NCBI GenBank assembly: GCA_016868205.1
Contig: VGHR01000014.1
Coordinates: forward strand, 1 to 42,132
Reading direction: 5' to 3'
DNA length: 42,132 nt
DNA from: Betaproteobacteria bacterium
GTDB taxonomy: Bacteria > Pseudomonadota > Gammaproteobacteria > Burkholderiales > Burkholderiaceae_C
Shown here: positions 24,689-35,648 of the stretch, piece by piece
Layout of the letters: every line of letters begins with the position of its first letter
How positions within the stretch are numbered: the first letter of the stretch is position 1
Translations under genes and position numbers: made by a program
Notes under the pieces: model-generated
Told to the model about the DNA's origin: nothing
The model's input: only the letters and a program-made list of their open reading frames with translations
Databases searched by the model: none

Positions 24689-27025
24689 ATGATTGCTCAA
24701 GAACTTGAAGTTAGCTTGCACATGGCCTTCGTGGAGGCGCGTCAGCAGCGCCACGAATTCATCACGGTGGAGCACCTGCTCCTGGCCTTGCTTGACAACC
24801 CCAGCGCCGCCGAGGTGCTGCGGGCCTGCTCGGCCAATGTGGAAGACCTGCGCAAGTCGCTGTCCAACTTCATCAAGGACAACACCCCCCAGGTGGCTGG
24901 CACAGACGATGTGGATACCCAACCCACTCTGGGTTTCCAGCGCGTGATCCAGCGCGCCATCATGCATGTGCAGTCCACCGGTAACGGCAAGAAGGAGGTC
25001 ACCGGTGCTAATGTGCTGGTGGCCATTTTTGGCGAAAAAGACTCGCACGCGGTGTACTACCTGCACCAGCAAGGTGTGACCCGGCTTGATGTCGTCAACT
25101 ACATCGCCCATGGCATCAAGAAGAGCGACCCACCGGAGCCTCAAAAATCCAATGAGAGCGCCTCGGAGAACGAGGAAAGCTCGGAAAAGAACGAGAAAGC
25201 TTCGCCTCTGGAGCAGTACACGCTCAATCTCAACGCGCAGGCCTTGTCTGGCAAGATTGACCCGCTCATCGGCCGTCACTACGAGGTCGAGCGGGTGATT
25301 CAAATCCTGTGTCGTCGTCGCAAGAACAACCCGCTTCTGGTGGGCGAGGCGGGTGTCGGCAAGACGGCCATTGCCGAGGGGCTTGCTTGGCGCATCACCC
25401 AGAAGGATGTGCCGGAAATCCTGGCGGAGTCTCAGGTCTATTCGCTGGACATGGGGGCCTTGTTGGCGGGTACCAAGTACCGCGGTGATTTCGAGCAGCG
25501 TCTCAAGGGCGTACTCAAGTCGCTCAAGGACAAGCCCAATGCCGTTTTGTTCATCGACGAAATACACACCCTCATTGGCGCTGGCGCGGCCTCTGGCGGC
25601 ACCCTTGATGCTTCCAACTTGCTTAAGCCGGCGCTCAGCTCGGGTCAGCTCAAGTGCATCGGGGCCACCACATTTACCGAGTACCGCGGTATCTTTGAGA
25701 AAGACGCCGCGCTCTCGCGTCGTTTCCAGAAGGTCGATGTGGTCGAGCCCAGCGTGGCCGAAACGGTGGATATCCTCAAGGGACTCAAATCTCGTTTCGA
25801 GGAGCATCATGGCGTGAAGTACGCGGTGGCCGCCTTGCAGGCCGCCGCCGAGCTCAGCGCTCGTTACATCAACGACAGGCATCTGCCGGACAAGGCCATT
25901 GATGTGATCGACGAGGCGGGGGCCGCCCAGCGTATCCTGCCTGCTTCCAAGCGCAAGAAGACCATCACCAAGTCTGAGGTCGAAGATATCGTCGCCAAGA
26001 TTGCGCGTATTCCGCCGGCCAATGTGTCCAACGACGATCGCGGCAAACTCAAGACGCTCGAGCGTGACCTCAAGAGTGTGGTGTTCGGTCAGGACAAGGC
26101 TCTTGATGTGTTGGCCTCGGCGGTCAAGATGGCGCGCTCTGGTCTGGGCAAGGTTGACAAGCCCATTGGCGCCTTCCTCTTCTCCGGTCCTACCGGGGTG
26201 GGCAAGACCGAGGCGGCGCGGCAACTGGCCTATATCCTGGGGATCGATCTGATCCGCTTCGACATGTCCGAGTACATGGAGCGGCATGCGGTCAGCCGGC
26301 TCATCGGCGCGCCCCCGGGCTATGTCGGCTTTGATCAGGGCGGATTGCTGACCGAGGCAATCACCAAGAAACCGCACGCGGTGCTTTTGCTCGATGAGAT
26401 CGAGAAGGCCCATCCGGATATTTTCAATGTCTTGCTGCAGGTGATGGACCACGGCACGCTGACCGACAACAACGGTCGCAAGGCAGACTTCCGCAATGTC
26501 ATAGTCATCATGACCACCAACGCCGGTGCGGAGACGATGAACAAAGCCACGATCGGGTTCACCAATCCTCGCGAGGCGGGCGACGAGATGGCCGATATCA
26601 AGCGACTGTTCACGCCCGAGTTCCGCAATCGCCTGGATGCCATCGTCAGCTTCAAGGCCCTCGATGAGGCGGTGATTTTGCGTGTGGTCGACAAGTTTCT
26701 GCTGCAACTCGAGCAGCAACTGGCCGAGAAGAAGGTCGAGGTCACCTTCTCCGATGCCTTGCGCAAGTACCTGGCGAAAAAGGGCTTTGACCCGCTGATG
26801 GGCGCTCGGCCCATGCAGCGACTCATCCAGGACACCGTGCGCCGTGCCCTGGCCGACGAGTTGCTGTTCGGACGCCTGGTTGACGGGGGCCGTTTGTCGG
26901 TCGACATCAAGCTGAGCGCCGACGAAAAGGGCGTGGAAACCGGTGAGGTCACGCTGGACATACAGCCGCTGCCCAAGAAGGAGGGCAAGTCCAAGCCGGA
27001 GTCTGAAGAGGCCACCACGGGGTAA
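24689..27025 (+). CDS. clpA: ATP-dependent Clp protease ATP-binding subunit ClpA
   Basis: A 778-residue AAA+ unfoldase that feeds proteins to ClpP. The N-domain (1-145) has two Clp repeats and binds ClpS. An acidic/Ser/Glu-rich linker lies at about 147-172. Domain 1 has Walker [10 protein letters not shown], Walker B VLFIDEIH and sensor GATTFTEYR. Domain 2 has Walker [10 protein letters not shown], Walker [14 protein letters not shown], sensor-1 MTTNAG and sensor-2 GARPM. The C-terminus has a Lys/Glu-rich tail. The missing long coiled-coil middle domain marks it as ClpA rather than ClpB. AAAGGA precedes the ATG. It is intact and normal length. Confidence 0.97.
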   Translation: MIAQELEVSLHMAFVEARQQRHEFITVEHLLLALLDNPSAAEVLRACSANVEDLRKSLSNFIKDNTPQVAGTDDVDTQPTLGFQRVIQRAIMHVQSTGNGKKEVTGANVLVAIFGEKDSHAVYYLHQQGVTRLDVVNYIAHGIKKSDPPEPQKSNESASENEESSEKNEKASPLEQYTLNLNAQALSGKIDPLIGRHYEVERVIQILCRRRKNNPLLVGEAGVGKTAIAEGLAWRITQKDVPEILAESQVYSLDMGALLAGTKYRGDFEQRLKGVLKSLKDKPNAVLFIDEIHTLIGAGAASGGTLDASNLLKPALSSGQLKCIGATTFTEYRGIFEKDAALSRRFQKVDVVEPSVAETVDILKGLKSRFEEHHGVKYAVAALQAAAELSARYINDRHLPDKAIDVIDEAGAAQRILPASKRKKTITKSEVEDIVAKIARIPPANVSNDDRGKLKTLERDLKSVVFGQDKALDVLASAVKMARSGLGKVDKPIGAFLFSGPTGVGKTEAARQLAYILGIDLIRFDMSEYMERHAVSRLIGAPPGYVGFDQGGLLTEAITKKPHAVLLLDEIEKAHPDIFNVLLQVMDHGTLTDNNGRKADFRNVIVIMTTNAGAETMNKATIGFTNPREAGDEMADIKRLFTPEFRNRLDAIVSFKALDEAVILRVVDKFLLQLEQQLAEKKVEVTFSDALRKYLAKKGFDPLMGARPMQRLIQDTVRRALADELLFGRLVDGGRLSVDIKLSADEKGVETGEVTLDIQPLPKKEGKSKPESEEATTG

Positions 27026-27101
27026 GTCGCGGTCACGGCGCTTGAGTTGCGCCGCAGGAGGAGAGGGGGCCCCGAGGCCGCAGGACGGGCCCGCCTTACT
27101 G

Positions 27102-28076
27102 TTATTCGGCGTCGGGGGTGGGCTTTGCGGGCTGGCGACCCCGCGGCACCCCGATATGGCGTTCGCCGCGTACTCGGGCCAACTGGATTTGGCGCTGCCG
27201 CTCGGAAAACTTTCGGCGCTGCTCCTGGGTCAGGTTGTTATGGCACCGCGGACAGCTCACGCCGTCTTCATAGAGCGGCGACCGTTTGTCGTCTTCGCTC
27301 AAGGGATGGCGGCACGAGCGGCAGAGCTGGAACTGGCCGGTCTTGAGCTGGTGACCGACAGACACGCGTTCGTCGAAAACAAAGCATTCACCACGCCAGG
27401 CGCTGCGTTCCACGGGGACAGTTTCGAGATATTTGAGGATGCCGCCTTGCAGGTGATAGACCTCCTCAAAGCCCATGGTGCGAAGCAGCGCGGTGGATTT
27501 TTCGCAGCGTATGCCGCCGGTACAGAACATCGCCACCTTGGGCTTGCGGCCGCTGCGCTCGGCCAGCAGGCCACCGGGCTGCACTTGCTGCGCGAGCCAG
27601 TGGGGCAACTCTGAAAAACTGCGGGTTCGCGGATTGATGGCGCCCTCGAATGTGCCCACCTGAACTTCGTAATCGTTGCGCGTATCGATCAGCACCAAAT
27701 CGTCTTGGGCCATCAATTCATTCCACTGCGCCGGTCCAATGTACTGACCGGCCATGCGATGGGGCTCCAGACCGGGTACGCCGAGGGTCACGATCTCTTT
27801 CTTGAGCTTGACCTTGAGTCGATAGAAGGGCTCACGCTCGCTCCACGATTCCTTGTGCTCCAGATCGGCCAGGCGCGGATCTTCGCGCAGATGTTGCAGC
27901 AACTCGCGCACGCCCTCTGGCGGGCCTGAGACCGTACCGTTGATACCCTCCAGGGCTAACAGCAGGGTGCCCTTGATCTGGCGGGCTTGGCAATAGCGAT
28001 ACAGGGGCTCGCGCAAAGTGGCGAAGTCGTCGAGGCCGACAAACTTGTACAAGGCAGCGGTGAGAAATCGGGACAT
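27102..28076 (-). CDS. trhO: tRNA uridine(34) hydroxylase TrhO (rhodanese family, YceA)
   Basis: A 324-residue rhodanese-like protein that hydroxylates U34 of tRNAs using O2, the first step to 5-methoxyuridine. An N-terminal domain (GTLLLALEGINGTVSG) precedes the rhodanese domain (about 120-215). Its active Cys is in MFCTGGIRCEKS, and YHLQGGILKYLE follows. The C-terminal CRSCRHPLSEDD and CPRCHNNLT segments form a Cys4 cluster typical of longer family members. It is convergent with clpA (76-bp gap). Confidence 0.93.
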   Translation of the reverse strand: MSRFLTAALYKFVGLDDFATLREPLYRYCQARQIKGTLLLALEGINGTVSGPPEGVRELLQHLREDPRLADLEHKESWSEREPFYRLKVKLKKEIVTLGVPGLEPHRMAGQYIGPAQWNELMAQDDLVLIDTRNDYEVQVGTFEGAINPRTRSFSELPHWLAQQVQPGGLLAERSGRKPKVAMFCTGGIRCEKSTALLRTMGFEEVYHLQGGILKYLETVPVERSAWRGECFVFDERVSVGHQLKTGQFQLCRSCRHPLSEDDKRSPLYEDGVSCPRCHNNLTQEQRRKFSERQRQIQLARVRGERHIGVPRGRQPAKPTPDAE

Positions 28077-28139
28077 GGAAGGGGCGCAGCGAGTGGGCCC
28101 TTATTGTCCCCCAGGCAACGCAGCGCAGTGCGCCGGGAA

Positions 28140-29645
28140 TCAGCGTCGCCGACCGCCCAGCAATCCGCCGAGCACGCCGCGTACGATTTCACGGCCGACC
28201 GAGCTGCCTATGGTTCGGACCGCTGACTTGACCAGGGTTTGAGCCAAGCCGTCGCGCTTGGCACCTCGCGGGCCGGTCGAGCCAAAGAGGATATCGCTGA
28301 CCCCGCCCATCAGGCCGGCGTCGGACTGCGCGGGTGATGTCGTCGCAAGCGCTGTAGCCTTCGGGTTCGATGCTGATCCCATCAGCCGCTCGTGGGCCGA
28401 CTCGCGATCGACGGCCTGCTCGTAGACGCCTGCCACCAGCGACTGGGCCAGCAAAGCTTGGCGCTGCTCGCTGTTGATGGGGCCGAGCTGGCTGGCCGGC
28501 GGAAGTACAAAAGCGCGCTCGGTGGGGGAGGGCTTGCCCTTGGCATCGAGCAGACTCACCAGCGCCTCGCCCACCGCAAGCTCGGTGATGGTCGCCTCAA
28601 TGTCCAGGCCGGGCTGTGCGCGCATGGTCTGTGCGGTGGCCTTGACAGCTTTTTGATCGCGTGGGGTGAAGGCGCGCAGCGCATGCTGGATACGGTTGCC
28701 CAATTGAGCCAATACGCTGTCGGGGATGTCCATGGGGTTTTGTGTGACAAAGTAGACGCCTACCCCCTTGGAGCGAACCAGACGCACCACCAGCTCGATA
28801 CGCTCGAGCAGCACCTTGGGCGCCTCGTTGAAAAGCAGATGCGCTTCATCGAAGAAAAACACCAGCTTGGGTTTCTCAAGATCGCCGACCTCGGGCAGCC
28901 GTTCGAATACCTCCGACAGCAACCACAGCAGAAAGGTCGCGTACAGCCGGGGCGAATTCATCAGCTTGTCGGCGGCCAGGACATTGACCATGCCATGACC
29001 GCGCGCGTCGGTCTGCATGAAGTCTTCGATATCGAGCATGGGCTCGCCAAAAAACTCGGTTCCCCCCTGGGTTTCGAGCTGAAGCAGCCCGCGGGCGATC
29101 GCCCCTACGCTGGCGGCGCTGATATTGCCGTATTGCGTGGTGTAGTCCTTGGCCTTCTCGCCCACATGCTGCAGCATGGCCCGCAGATCCTTGAGGTCGA
29201 GCAGCAGCAGGCCCTGGTCGTCGGCGATCTTGAAGACCAGGTTGAGCACGCCCGACTGGATTTCATTGAGGCCGAGCATGCGACCGAGCAGTAGCGGACC
29301 CATATCGGAAATCGTGGCCCGTACCGGATGCCCTTGCTGCCCGAACACATCCCACAGTTGAGTGGGGCAGGCCTGGGGCTCGGGCATCTCCAGGCTCCGC
29401 TCCGATAGCGCTGCCTTAAGTTTGTCCGACGGCCGGCCGGCTTGGCTGATCCCAGTCAGGTCACCCTTGACATCGGCCATGAACACAGCCACCCCCAGAC
29501 GGGAAAACTGCTCAGCCAAGGTTTGCAAGGTCACGGTTTTGCCGGTCCCGGTGGCGCCGGTGATCAGGCCGTGTCGGTTCGCCAGTTCGGGTAGCAGGTG
29601 ACATTCGGCGCGGGCGTTTTTTGCGATGAGAAGGGGGGTGGCCAT
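28140..29645 (-). CDS. HerA-like DUF853 ATPase (YjgR family)
   Basis: A 501-residue P-loop ATPase related to HerA/TraG-type helicases. Walker A is [33 protein letters not shown] follows, Walker B is [16 protein letters not shown], and sensor [12 protein letters not shown] is present. An Arg finger-like segment lies in [17 protein letters not shown] Gly-rich C-terminus ends GGLLGGRRR. The cellular role is not established; membership in the HerA clan suggests DNA or protein pumping. It is divergent from yebC and lies 63 bp from trhO on the same strand. Confidence 0.85.
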   Translation of the reverse strand: MATPLLIAKNARAECHLLPELANRHGLITGATGTGKTVTLQTLAEQFSRLGVAVFMADVKGDLTGISQAGRPSDKLKAALSERSLEMPEPQACPTQLWDVFGQQGHPVRATISDMGPLLLGRMLGLNEIQSGVLNLVFKIADDQGLLLLDLKDLRAMLQHVGEKAKDYTTQYGNISAASVGAIARGLLQLETQGGTEFFGEPMLDIEDFMQTDARGHGMVNVLAADKLMNSPRLYATFLLWLLSEVFERLPEVGDLEKPKLVFFFDEAHLLFNEAPKVLLERIELVVRLVRSKGVGVYFVTQNPMDIPDSVLAQLGNRIQHALRAFTPRDQKAVKATAQTMRAQPGLDIEATITELAVGEALVSLLDAKGKPSPTERAFVLPPASQLGPINSEQRQALLAQSLVAGVYEQAVDRESAHERLMGSASNPKATALATTSPAQSDAGLMGGVSDILFGSTGPRGAKRDGLAQTLVKSAVRTIGSSVGREIVRGVLGGLLGGRRR

Positions 29646-29720
29646 GCGGGACTCGCGGGGAGAGATAAGGTGAAAAGTAGAATGCGGTCCGAAGGTTAAT
29701 ACAAAAGCGAGGGTTCTTCA

Positions 29721-30446
29721 GTGGCCGGTCATAGCAAGTGGGCGAATATCCAGCATCGCAAGGGACGCCAGGACGAAAAGCGCGGCAAGATCTGGACCCG
29801 CATCACCCGCGAAATCATTGTGGCTGCCCGGGCGGGCGGTGGCGATATCAACATGAATCCGCGTTTGCGCTTGGCCATTGAAAAAGCCAAGGCGGCCAAT
29901 ATGCCGGCCGACAATATCAAGCGCAATGTCGACAAGGCCACTGGCAACCTTGAGGGGGTGAACTACGAGGAGATCCGCTATGAGGGCTACGGTATCGGCG
30001 GGGCGGCGGTGATGGTTGACTGCATGACCGATAACCGGGTGCGCACCGTCGCCGAGGTGCGACATGCTTTTTCCAAGTACGGTGGCAATATGGGCACCGA
30101 AGGCTCGGTCGCCTTTCAGTTCAAGCATTGCGGGCAATTCGTTTTTGCGCCGGGGACCAACGAGGACCAGGTGATGGAACTCGCATTGGAGGCCGGCGCC
30201 GAGGATGTGCTGACCGATTCGGACGGCGCGATCGAAGTCTTGTGCGCCGCCGGCGATTTCGAGGCGGTTCGCAAGGCGTTGGAGTCGGCCGGCCTACAGC
30301 CCGAGCTCGCTGAGGTCACCATGAGGGCCGATGGCAGTATTGAATTGAGTGGGGACAGCGCTCAGAAGATGCAAAAGCTGCTTGACGCGCTGGAGGATCT
30401 GGACGACACGCAAGCGGTCTACCATAACGCCGAGCTCAATCTCTAA
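29721..30446 (+). CDS. yebC: YebC/PmpR-family regulatory protein
   Basis: A 241-residue member of the YebC (TACO1) family: [24 protein letters not shown] is the invariant start, with [14 protein letters not shown] and [18 protein letters not shown] further on. Members act as transcription regulators and, in some, as translation factors easing ribosome stalling. The start is GTG at 29721; the family N-terminus leaves no other choice. TAGAAT at 29678-29683 may be the -10. purD follows after a 20-bp gap, likely in the same operon. Confidence 0.95.
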   Translation: MAGHSKWANIQHRKGRQDEKRGKIWTRITREIIVAARAGGGDINMNPRLRLAIEKAKAANMPADNIKRNVDKATGNLEGVNYEEIRYEGYGIGGAAVMVDCMTDNRVRTVAEVRHAFSKYGGNMGTEGSVAFQFKHCGQFVFAPGTNEDQVMELALEAGAEDVLTDSDGAIEVLCAAGDFEAVRKALESAGLQPELAEVTMRADGSIELSGDSAQKMQKLLDALEDLDDTQAVYHNAELNL

Positions 30447-30466
30447 GTCAGTCACAAGGAAAATTG

Positions 30467-31753
30467 ATGAAGGTTCTGGTGGTGGGGGGAGGCGGGCGTG
30501 AACATGCCCTGGCCTGGAAGCTGGCGCAGTCGCGCAAGGTGCAGGCGGTTTATGTGGCCCCAGGTAATGGCGGCACGGCGCTCGATCAGCGTCTGGTCAA
30601 TCTGGACCTGACCGATGTAACGGCCCTGTGTCGCTGGGCGCAGGAAGAAAAGATCGGACTGACGGTGGTGGGCCCCGAGCAGCCCTTGGCCAGCGGGATC
30701 GTGGACGAATTTCGCGCCCACGGCTTGCGCATCTTTGGCCCGACGCGGCAGGCGGCTCAGCTTGAGAGCTCCAAGGCTTTTTCCAAAGCCTTCATGAAGC
30801 GCCACGGCATTCCCACCGCCGAGTATGAAACCTTTACCGAGGCTGCCCCGGCCCATGCCTACATCGACCGGATGGGCGCGCCCATTGTGGTCAAGGCCGA
30901 TGGGTTGGCCGCCGGCAAGGGTGTGGTGGTGGCGATGACGCTGCAGGAGGCGCACCAGGCGGTCGATTTCATGCTGCTCGATCAAGGTTTGGGTGTGACC
31001 CATAACGCCGGAGGGGCCCGTGTGGTGATCGAGCAGTTCCTCGGTGGTGAAGAGGCCAGTTTCATCGTCCTGTGTGATGGCCGGCATGTGCTCGCCTTGG
31101 CGACCAGCCAGGATCACAAGCGCCTGCTCGATGGGGATCAGGGGCCCAATACCGGGGGCATGGGGGCTTACTCCCCGGCGCCGGTGGTCACGCCAGAGGT
31201 GCACGCCCGGGCCATGCGCGAAATCATTTTGCCGACGGTGCGCGGCATGGAAAAAGACGGACTGCCCTATACGGGCTTTCTCTATGCGGGACTGATGATC
31301 GACGCCCAGGGAAAACCGTCCACCCTCGAGTTCAATTGCCGCATGGGTGACCCGGAAACTCAGCCGATCCTGATGCGCCTGAAGTCTGATTTGTTTGATG
31401 TGCTCATGGCTGCCACTTCAGGCGAGCTCGATCAGATTGAGCTTGAGTGGGACCGGCGCTGGGCGCTAGGCGTGGTTATGGCGGCGCATGGCTATCCCGC
31501 CCAGGTGCGCCAGGGCGATGTCATCAAGGGCCTGCCGCTTGACGGGTCTGAAGCGGACTGCACGGTTTTTTATGCCGCAACCCGTCAGTATCAGGGGCAG
31601 ACCCTGACCGCGGGCGGTCGGGTGCTTTGCGTGACTGCCCTGGGTGAATCGCTGCGTCAGGCCCATCAGCGGGCGTACGCGGCGGTCGACCAGATTTGTT
31701 TTGACGGCATGCAATATCGGCGCGACATTGCCCATCGGGCCATGAAGGCCTGA
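30467..31753 (+). CDS. purD: Phosphoribosylamine-glycine ligase
   Basis: A 428-residue ATP-grasp ligase (GAR synthetase) of purine synthesis, joining glycine to phosphoribosylamine. VLVVGGGGREHALAWKL opens the N domain. The ATP-grasp core includes ESSKAFSKAFMKRHGIPTA, IVVKADGLAAGKGVVVA, QDHKRLLDGDQGPNTGGMGAYSP and LEFNCRMGDPETQ. The ATG at 30467 was chosen over the TTG at 30464 because AAGGA at 30456-30460 is 6 bases before the ATG. Normal length. An acyltransferase gene follows after 9 bp. Confidence 0.96.
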   Translation: MKVLVVGGGGREHALAWKLAQSRKVQAVYVAPGNGGTALDQRLVNLDLTDVTALCRWAQEEKIGLTVVGPEQPLASGIVDEFRAHGLRIFGPTRQAAQLESSKAFSKAFMKRHGIPTAEYETFTEAAPAHAYIDRMGAPIVVKADGLAAGKGVVVAMTLQEAHQAVDFMLLDQGLGVTHNAGGARVVIEQFLGGEEASFIVLCDGRHVLALATSQDHKRLLDGDQGPNTGGMGAYSPAPVVTPEVHARAMREIILPTVRGMEKDGLPYTGFLYAGLMIDAQGKPSTLEFNCRMGDPETQPILMRLKSDLFDVLMAATSGELDQIELEWDRRWALGVVMAAHGYPAQVRQGDVIKGLPLDGSEADCTVFYAATRQYQGQTLTAGGRVLCVTALGESLRQAHQRAYAAVDQICFDGMQYRRDIAHRAMKA

Positions 31754-31762
31754 GAGCGACCC

Positions 31763-32383
31763 ATGGACAGCACCCCGACGCCCCATCCGATCCAGCTGCG
31801 CGGAAGCCCCTGGGCGCGTCGGGTGCTGGGGTGGTTGGGGTGGTCTTTGCACTTCCAGGGCTTGCCCCGTTTGCAGGGCGTCATCGTGGTCTATCCCCAC
31901 ACCTCCAATTGGGATTTCCCGGTGGGGCTGCTGGCTAAATGGGGCATGGGTCTGGAGGCCAGGTTTTTGGGCAAACAGTCCTTGTTTCGCATCCCTGTCT
32001 TTGGCGCCTGGCTGCGCTGGCTTGGCGGCGTGCCTGTTGACCGATCCGCCGCGCACGGGGTGGTCGAGCAGATGGTCGAATTGTTCGAGCGCAAGCAACA
32101 GGCGGGCGAGTGTTTCTGGCTGGCCATCACCCCGGAGGGCACGCGCAGCTGGCGCCCGGGGTGGCGCAGCGGTTTCTATCGGGTAGCCTTGAAGGCGCGG
32201 GTTCCCCTGATGATCGCCGCGCTCGACTATGGCCGCAAGCAGGTGCGCATGATCGATGCCATCGAGCTCAGTGGGCGAGAGGATGAAGATATCGATCGGA
32301 TTGCGGGGCTGTTGCACGGCTGCACCGGTTTGCGAGCTGATCAGGCCGCGCCCATCCGACTCGAGAGCGGCAAGGGGGGATGA
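31763..32383 (+). CDS. PlsC-like 1-acyl-glycerol-phosphate acyltransferase family protein
   Basis: A 206-residue acyltransferase. The catalytic HX4D is [19 protein letters not shown] and GGVPVDRS are the second and third family blocks, and TPEGTRS is the substrate-phosphate site. There is little hydrophobic sequence beyond the N-terminal segment [13 protein letters not shown], which may anchor it to the membrane. It resembles short acyltransferases of uncertain substrate rather than the main PlsC. Its stop overlaps the hemF start by 4 bases (ATGA), so the two are coupled. Confidence 0.85.
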   Translation: MDSTPTPHPIQLRGSPWARRVLGWLGWSLHFQGLPRLQGVIVVYPHTSNWDFPVGLLAKWGMGLEARFLGKQSLFRIPVFGAWLRWLGGVPVDRSAAHGVVEQMVELFERKQQAGECFWLAITPEGTRSWRPGWRSGFYRVALKARVPLMIAALDYGRKQVRMIDAIELSGREDEDIDRIAGLLHGCTGLRADQAAPIRLESGKGG

Positions 32384-33300
32384 TGAACACCACAGATTTC
32401 AATGAGGCACGATCTTTTTTTCTGGATTTGCAGCAACGCATCATTGGCGAGGTCGTGCGGCTCGACGGTGGTCAGCCGGTGCGCGATGCCTGGCGCAAGG
32501 ATCCGGGGGAGACGCTGCAAGGCGAGGGCCTGACCATCCTCCTGGAGGACGGCGAGGTCTTCGAGCGGGCCGGCTGTGGTTTTTCTCAGGTGCGGGGGCC
32601 GCGTCTGCCGCCTTCGGCCACGCAGCACCGCCCCGAGCTGGCTGGCGCGCCCTTTGAGGCCATGGGTGTGTCTCTGGTTTTCCATCCGCGCAACCCCTAT
32701 GTGCCCACGGTGCATATGAATGTGCGCATGATCATGGCGTCCCCGCAGGCCGCTGAAAAGGTGGCCTGGTTCGGCGGCGGCATGGATCTGACTCCCTACT
32801 ACGCCTTCGAAGAGGACGCGGTTCATTTCCACACCCAATGCAAGCAGGCGCTTGATCCGTTTGGTGCTGATAAATATCCGCGCTTCAAAAAATGGTGCGA
32901 TGAGTATTTTTTTCTCAAGCACCGCGGTGAGCCCCGGGGTATCGGTGGCGTGTTTTTTGATGACTTCAATGAGCTGGGCATGCAGCGCAGCTTTGACATG
33001 CTGACCGCCTTGGCCAACCAATTTCTGCCGGCTTATGTACCGATCGCCGAGCGCAGGCTGGCCACGCCCTACGGGCAGCGCGAGCGCGATTTCCAGCTCT
33101 ACCGGCGCGGCCGTTATGTCGAATTCAACCTGGTGTGGGACCGCGGTACACATTTCGGCTTGCAGTCCGGCGGACGGACGGAATCAATTCTGTTGTCCAT
33201 GCCGCTCCATTGCAGTTGGGCGTACCGCCGCGAGGATGCGCCTGATTCGCCCGAGGGGCGATTACTGCGTGACTTTCTGGTGGCCAAGGACTGGGTTTGA
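32380..33300 (+). CDS. hemF: Oxygen-dependent coproporphyrinogen III oxidase
   Basis: A 306-residue haem-synthesis enzyme that decarboxylates coproporphyrinogen III to protoporphyrinogen IX using O2. Conserved blocks are [88 protein letters not shown] and the final [12 protein letters not shown]. An ATG pair at 32380 and 32383 makes the exact start uncertain by one codon; a G6A ribosome binding site precedes it. Its presence implies aerobic growth. The stop overlaps nadD by 3 bases. Confidence 0.96.
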   Translation: MMNTTDFNEARSFFLDLQQRIIGEVVRLDGGQPVRDAWRKDPGETLQGEGLTILLEDGEVFERAGCGFSQVRGPRLPPSATQHRPELAGAPFEAMGVSLVFHPRNPYVPTVHMNVRMIMASPQAAEKVAWFGGGMDLTPYYAFEEDAVHFHTQCKQALDPFGADKYPRFKKWCDEYFFLKHRGEPRGIGGVFFDDFNELGMQRSFDMLTALANQFLPAYVPIAERRLATPYGQRERDFQLYRRGRYVEFNLVWDRGTHFGLQSGGRTESILLSMPLHCSWAYRREDAPDSPEGRLLRDFLVAKDWV

Positions 33301-33893
33301 GCGTTCGCGCGCATCGAATCGGACTGCTCGGCGGAGCCTTCGATCCGCCGCACCAGGCCCATGTTGCGCTGGCCCGTGCGGCTTTGGATCAACTTGAACT
33401 CGATGAACTGCGCATCATCCCGACCGGGCAGGCTTGGCACAAGAGTCGGTCCCTGACGCCGGGCGCCCACAGGCTGGCGATGGCGCGGTTGGCATTTGCA
33501 GGGCTGCCCGGTGTTTTAGTAGACGACCGCGAAATCGCGCGCGGTGGTCCCACTTACACCATAGACACCTTGCAAGCGTTGCACCTGGAACAGCCGCAGG
33601 CCGAGCTTTATCTGGTTATCGGCGGCGATCAGTGGGCGGCTTTCAGCACATGGAGGCGCTGGCGGGAAGTGGCGAAGCAGGCTCATGTGTGCGTGGTTGA
33701 CCGGCCCGACCTGGCGCAGGGTGGCCCGGACGATGTGCCGGTGCGACATCTGCGTCTGAGCCCAATGGCCATCAGCGCCACCGCTTTGCGCGAGCATTTG
33801 GCCCGCGGGCTGCCTGTCGCTGCGCTGTCCCCCCAGCTACCTGAGGCGGTGGCGCGTTATATTTCGGAACACCACCTCTATGTGCCCGGTTGA
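33297..33893 (+). CDS. nadD: Nicotinate-nucleotide adenylyltransferase
   Basis: A 198-residue enzyme joining ATP and nicotinate mononucleotide in NAD synthesis. [18 protein letters not shown] carries the (H/T)xGH-like nucleotidyltransferase motif (FDPPHQAH). [29 protein letters not shown] and the C-terminal [17 protein letters not shown] (ISxTxxR) are diagnostic. The start is a TTG overlapping the hemF stop (TTGA); no ATG or GTG lies between it and the family N-terminus. Such a rare start would lower expression. Confidence 0.92.
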   Translation: MSVRAHRIGLLGGAFDPPHQAHVALARAALDQLELDELRIIPTGQAWHKSRSLTPGAHRLAMARLAFAGLPGVLVDDREIARGGPTYTIDTLQALHLEQPQAELYLVIGGDQWAAFSTWRRWREVAKQAHVCVVDRPDLAQGGPDDVPVRHLRLSPMAISATALREHLARGLPVAALSPQLPEAVARYISEHHLYVPG

Positions 33894-33908
33894 TCCGGGT
33901 TTACCTTG

Positions 33909-33929
33909 AAGCCGGCTTGCCGCCGGTTT
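33909..33929 (+). terminator. Terminator-like hairpin between nadD and rsfS
   Basis: AAGCCGGC/GCCGGTTT pair around TGC-rich loop bases, followed by TTTGTT, 16 bp past the nadD stop and only 7 bases before the rsfS ATG. It may attenuate transcription inside the operon, or mask translation of rsfS, which has no Shine-Dalgarno sequence. Confidence 0.35.
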
Positions 33930-33935
33930 GTTCGC

Positions 33936-34586
33936 ATGACCGATTCACTGTCTCCCGCCCTCAAGCGCAATGTCACCAAGCTCCAGAAGGCCATCGTCGA
34001 TGGCCTGGAGGATGTGAAGGCGCAGGATATTCAGGTCTTTGACACCGAGCACCTGACTTCCTTGTTCGAGCGGGTTGTTGTGGCCTCGGGCACCTCGAAC
34101 CGCCAGACCAAGGCCTTGGCGGCCAGCGTGCGCGATGCGGTCCGGGAGGCCGGCTTTGACAAACCGCGCATCGAGGGCGAGGACAACGGAGAGTGGATCA
34201 TCGTTGATTGTGGAGCGGCGGTGGTTCACATCATGCAGCCTTCCATACGGCAGTACTACCACCTGGAAGAGTTGTGGGGTGAAAAGCCGGTGAAGTCGCG
34301 AGCAGCCCGAGCGACCAAACCGTCGGCCAAGGCAGCGAACCCGCCTGCTGCTGAGCAAGCTGGGCCTCGAAAGCGTGCCGCTGGACAAGCGCAGGGTCAG
34401 GCCGCACCTGCCAAAAAGCCCACCGCCGCGAAGAAGTCGGGGGCTGTCAAGAAGACCGCTACCCGTTCGGTCAAGCCTGCCCCGGCCAGCCCGGTCGGTC
34501 AACCGCCGGCAGCGGCCAAAAAGCGCAGCGCCCCCTCCGCGTCAGCACGAAAATCTCCCCGTAAAACCGGACCGGCCAGTCCATGA
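33936..34586 (+). CDS. rsfS: Ribosomal silencing factor RsfS with a long basic tail
   Basis: A 216-residue protein. Residues 1-120 are a normal RsfS ([66 protein letters not shown]), which binds L14 and blocks subunit joining in starvation. Residues 121-216 are a low-complexity Lys/Ala/Pro tail ([27 protein letters not shown]), like histone H1-type tails. Common RsfS proteins are 105-130 residues, so the tail is an added part. The ATG at 33936 was chosen over an upstream TTG (33906), which would translate the hairpin. The stop overlaps the rlmH start by 4 bases. Confidence 0.9.
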   Translation: MTDSLSPALKRNVTKLQKAIVDGLEDVKAQDIQVFDTEHLTSLFERVVVASGTSNRQTKALAASVRDAVREAGFDKPRIEGEDNGEWIIVDCGAAVVHIMQPSIRQYYHLEELWGEKPVKSRAARATKPSAKAANPPAAEQAGPRKRAAGQAQGQAAPAKKPTAAKKSGAVKKTATRSVKPAPASPVGQPPAAAKKRSAPSASARKSPRKTGPASP

Positions 34587-35050
34587 AGCTGCAGATCGTC
34601 GCCGTGGGGCTCAAATTGCCCGACTGGGCGCAAACCGCCTGCGACGAATACCTCAAACGCTTTGCGCCGGACTTTCGTGTCGAGGTCAAGACGGTTCGGG
34701 CCGAGGTGCGCACTGGCAAGCCGGTGTCGGTCTTGTTACAGGCCGAGCGCGAGCGATTGGAGTCGGCGATGCACAAAGGCTGCCGGGTCCTTGCGCTGGA
34801 CGAGAGGGGCAGCAATCTGTCGACCCAGGGCCTGGCCGACAGATTGCTGGCTTGGCAGCAAGAGGGCACAGATGTGGCTTGGCTGATCGGCGGTGCAGAC
34901 GGCCTGGACCCGGGACTCAAGCAGGCGGCCCACGAGCGCATTCGCTTGTCCGACCTGACCTTGCCGCATGCCTTGGTGCGAGTGCTATTGCTCGAGCAGC
35001 TGTATCGGGCCTGGAGCATCAACGCCCATCACCCTTACCATCGCGCATGA
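34583..35050 (+). CDS. rlmH: 23S rRNA pseudouridine-1915 N3-methyltransferase
   Basis: A 155-residue SPOUT-fold methyltransferase that modifies Psi1915 in helix 69 of 23S r[18 protein letters not shown] opens the protein, [18 protein letters not shown] (SAM knot) and [28 protein letters not shown] close it. Overlapping starts and stops (ATGA) on both sides tie it to rsfS and maf. Intact. Confidence 0.97.
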   Translation: MKLQIVAVGLKLPDWAQTACDEYLKRFAPDFRVEVKTVRAEVRTGKPVSVLLQAERERLESAMHKGCRVLALDERGSNLSTQGLADRLLAWQQEGTDVAWLIGGADGLDPGLKQAAHERIRLSDLTLPHALVRVLLLEQLYRAWSINAHHPYHRA

Positions 35051-35640
35051 TCTATCTGGCCTCGCAAAGTCCGCGCCGTGCCCAACTGCTCGAACAGCTG
35101 GGGGTGAGTTTTCAGCGCTTGCTGCCTGACCCCGACGAAGATGCCGAGGCGCTCGAGGCGGTGATCGGGCGCGAGTCGGCAGCTGCTTATGTGCAGCGTG
35201 TGACCGCGCTCAAGCTTGACGCTGCGGTGATGCGGCGGCGCAGGATGGGGCTGCCGCCAGCTCCGATCCTGTGCGCCGACACCACGGTGGCGATTGGGCG
35301 CGAGATCCTCGGAAAGCCAGTTGACCAGGCGCAGGCCAGGCAGATGCTCACCCGTCTGTCCGGCCGAACCCATCGGGTGCTGACCGCTGTGGCCGTCGAG
35401 GCGGGGCGGCGACGCCTTCAAGCCCTGAGCCTGTCCAGTGTGACCTTCGATGGGCTTACGCCGGCGCAAATTCGGCGCTATGTTGCCTCTGGCGAGGCCC
35501 TGGGCAAGGCCGGGGCTTACGCCATCCAGGGCCGAGCCGCCGCCTTTGTGGTTTCGATTCGCGGCAGCTACTCTGGCATCATGGGGCTTCCCCTGAGAGA
35601 GACCGCTTTGATACTTGATCAACTTGGTTTGAAATCCTGA
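35047..35640 (+). CDS. Maf-family nucleoside triphosphate pyrophosphatase (YhdE-like)
   Basis: A 197-residue Maf protein that hydrolyses dTTP/UTP-type or modified nucleotides. The start [18 protein letters not shown] has the SxSPRR motif; CADTTVAIG holds the catalytic Asp. [27 protein letters not shown] and [13 protein letters not shown] follow. The ATG at 35047 overlaps the rlmH stop. The same frame stays open to 34375, but those upstream codons overlap rsfS and rlmH and are not part of the gene. rng follows after 8 bp. Confidence 0.94.
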   Translation: MIYLASQSPRRAQLLEQLGVSFQRLLPDPDEDAEALEAVIGRESAAAYVQRVTALKLDAAVMRRRRMGLPPAPILCADTTVAIGREILGKPVDQAQARQMLTRLSGRTHRVLTAVAVEAGRRRLQALSLSSVTFDGLTPAQIRRYVASGEALGKAGAYAIQGRAAAFVVSIRGSYSGIMGLPLRETALILDQLGLKS

Positions 35641-35648
35641 GCAGCCGC

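Noticed and set aside
24293..26719. 808-codon open frame on the minus strand opposite clpS and clpA
   Set aside because: It lies wholly antisense to two clear genes, crosses the gap between them, and has no family features. Long antisense frames are common in high-GC genes with strong codon bias.
34375..35046. Upstream extension of the maf reading frame (224 extra codons)
   Set aside because: It overlaps rsfS and rlmH completely, and Maf proteins start at IYLASxSPRR, which matches the ATG at 35047.
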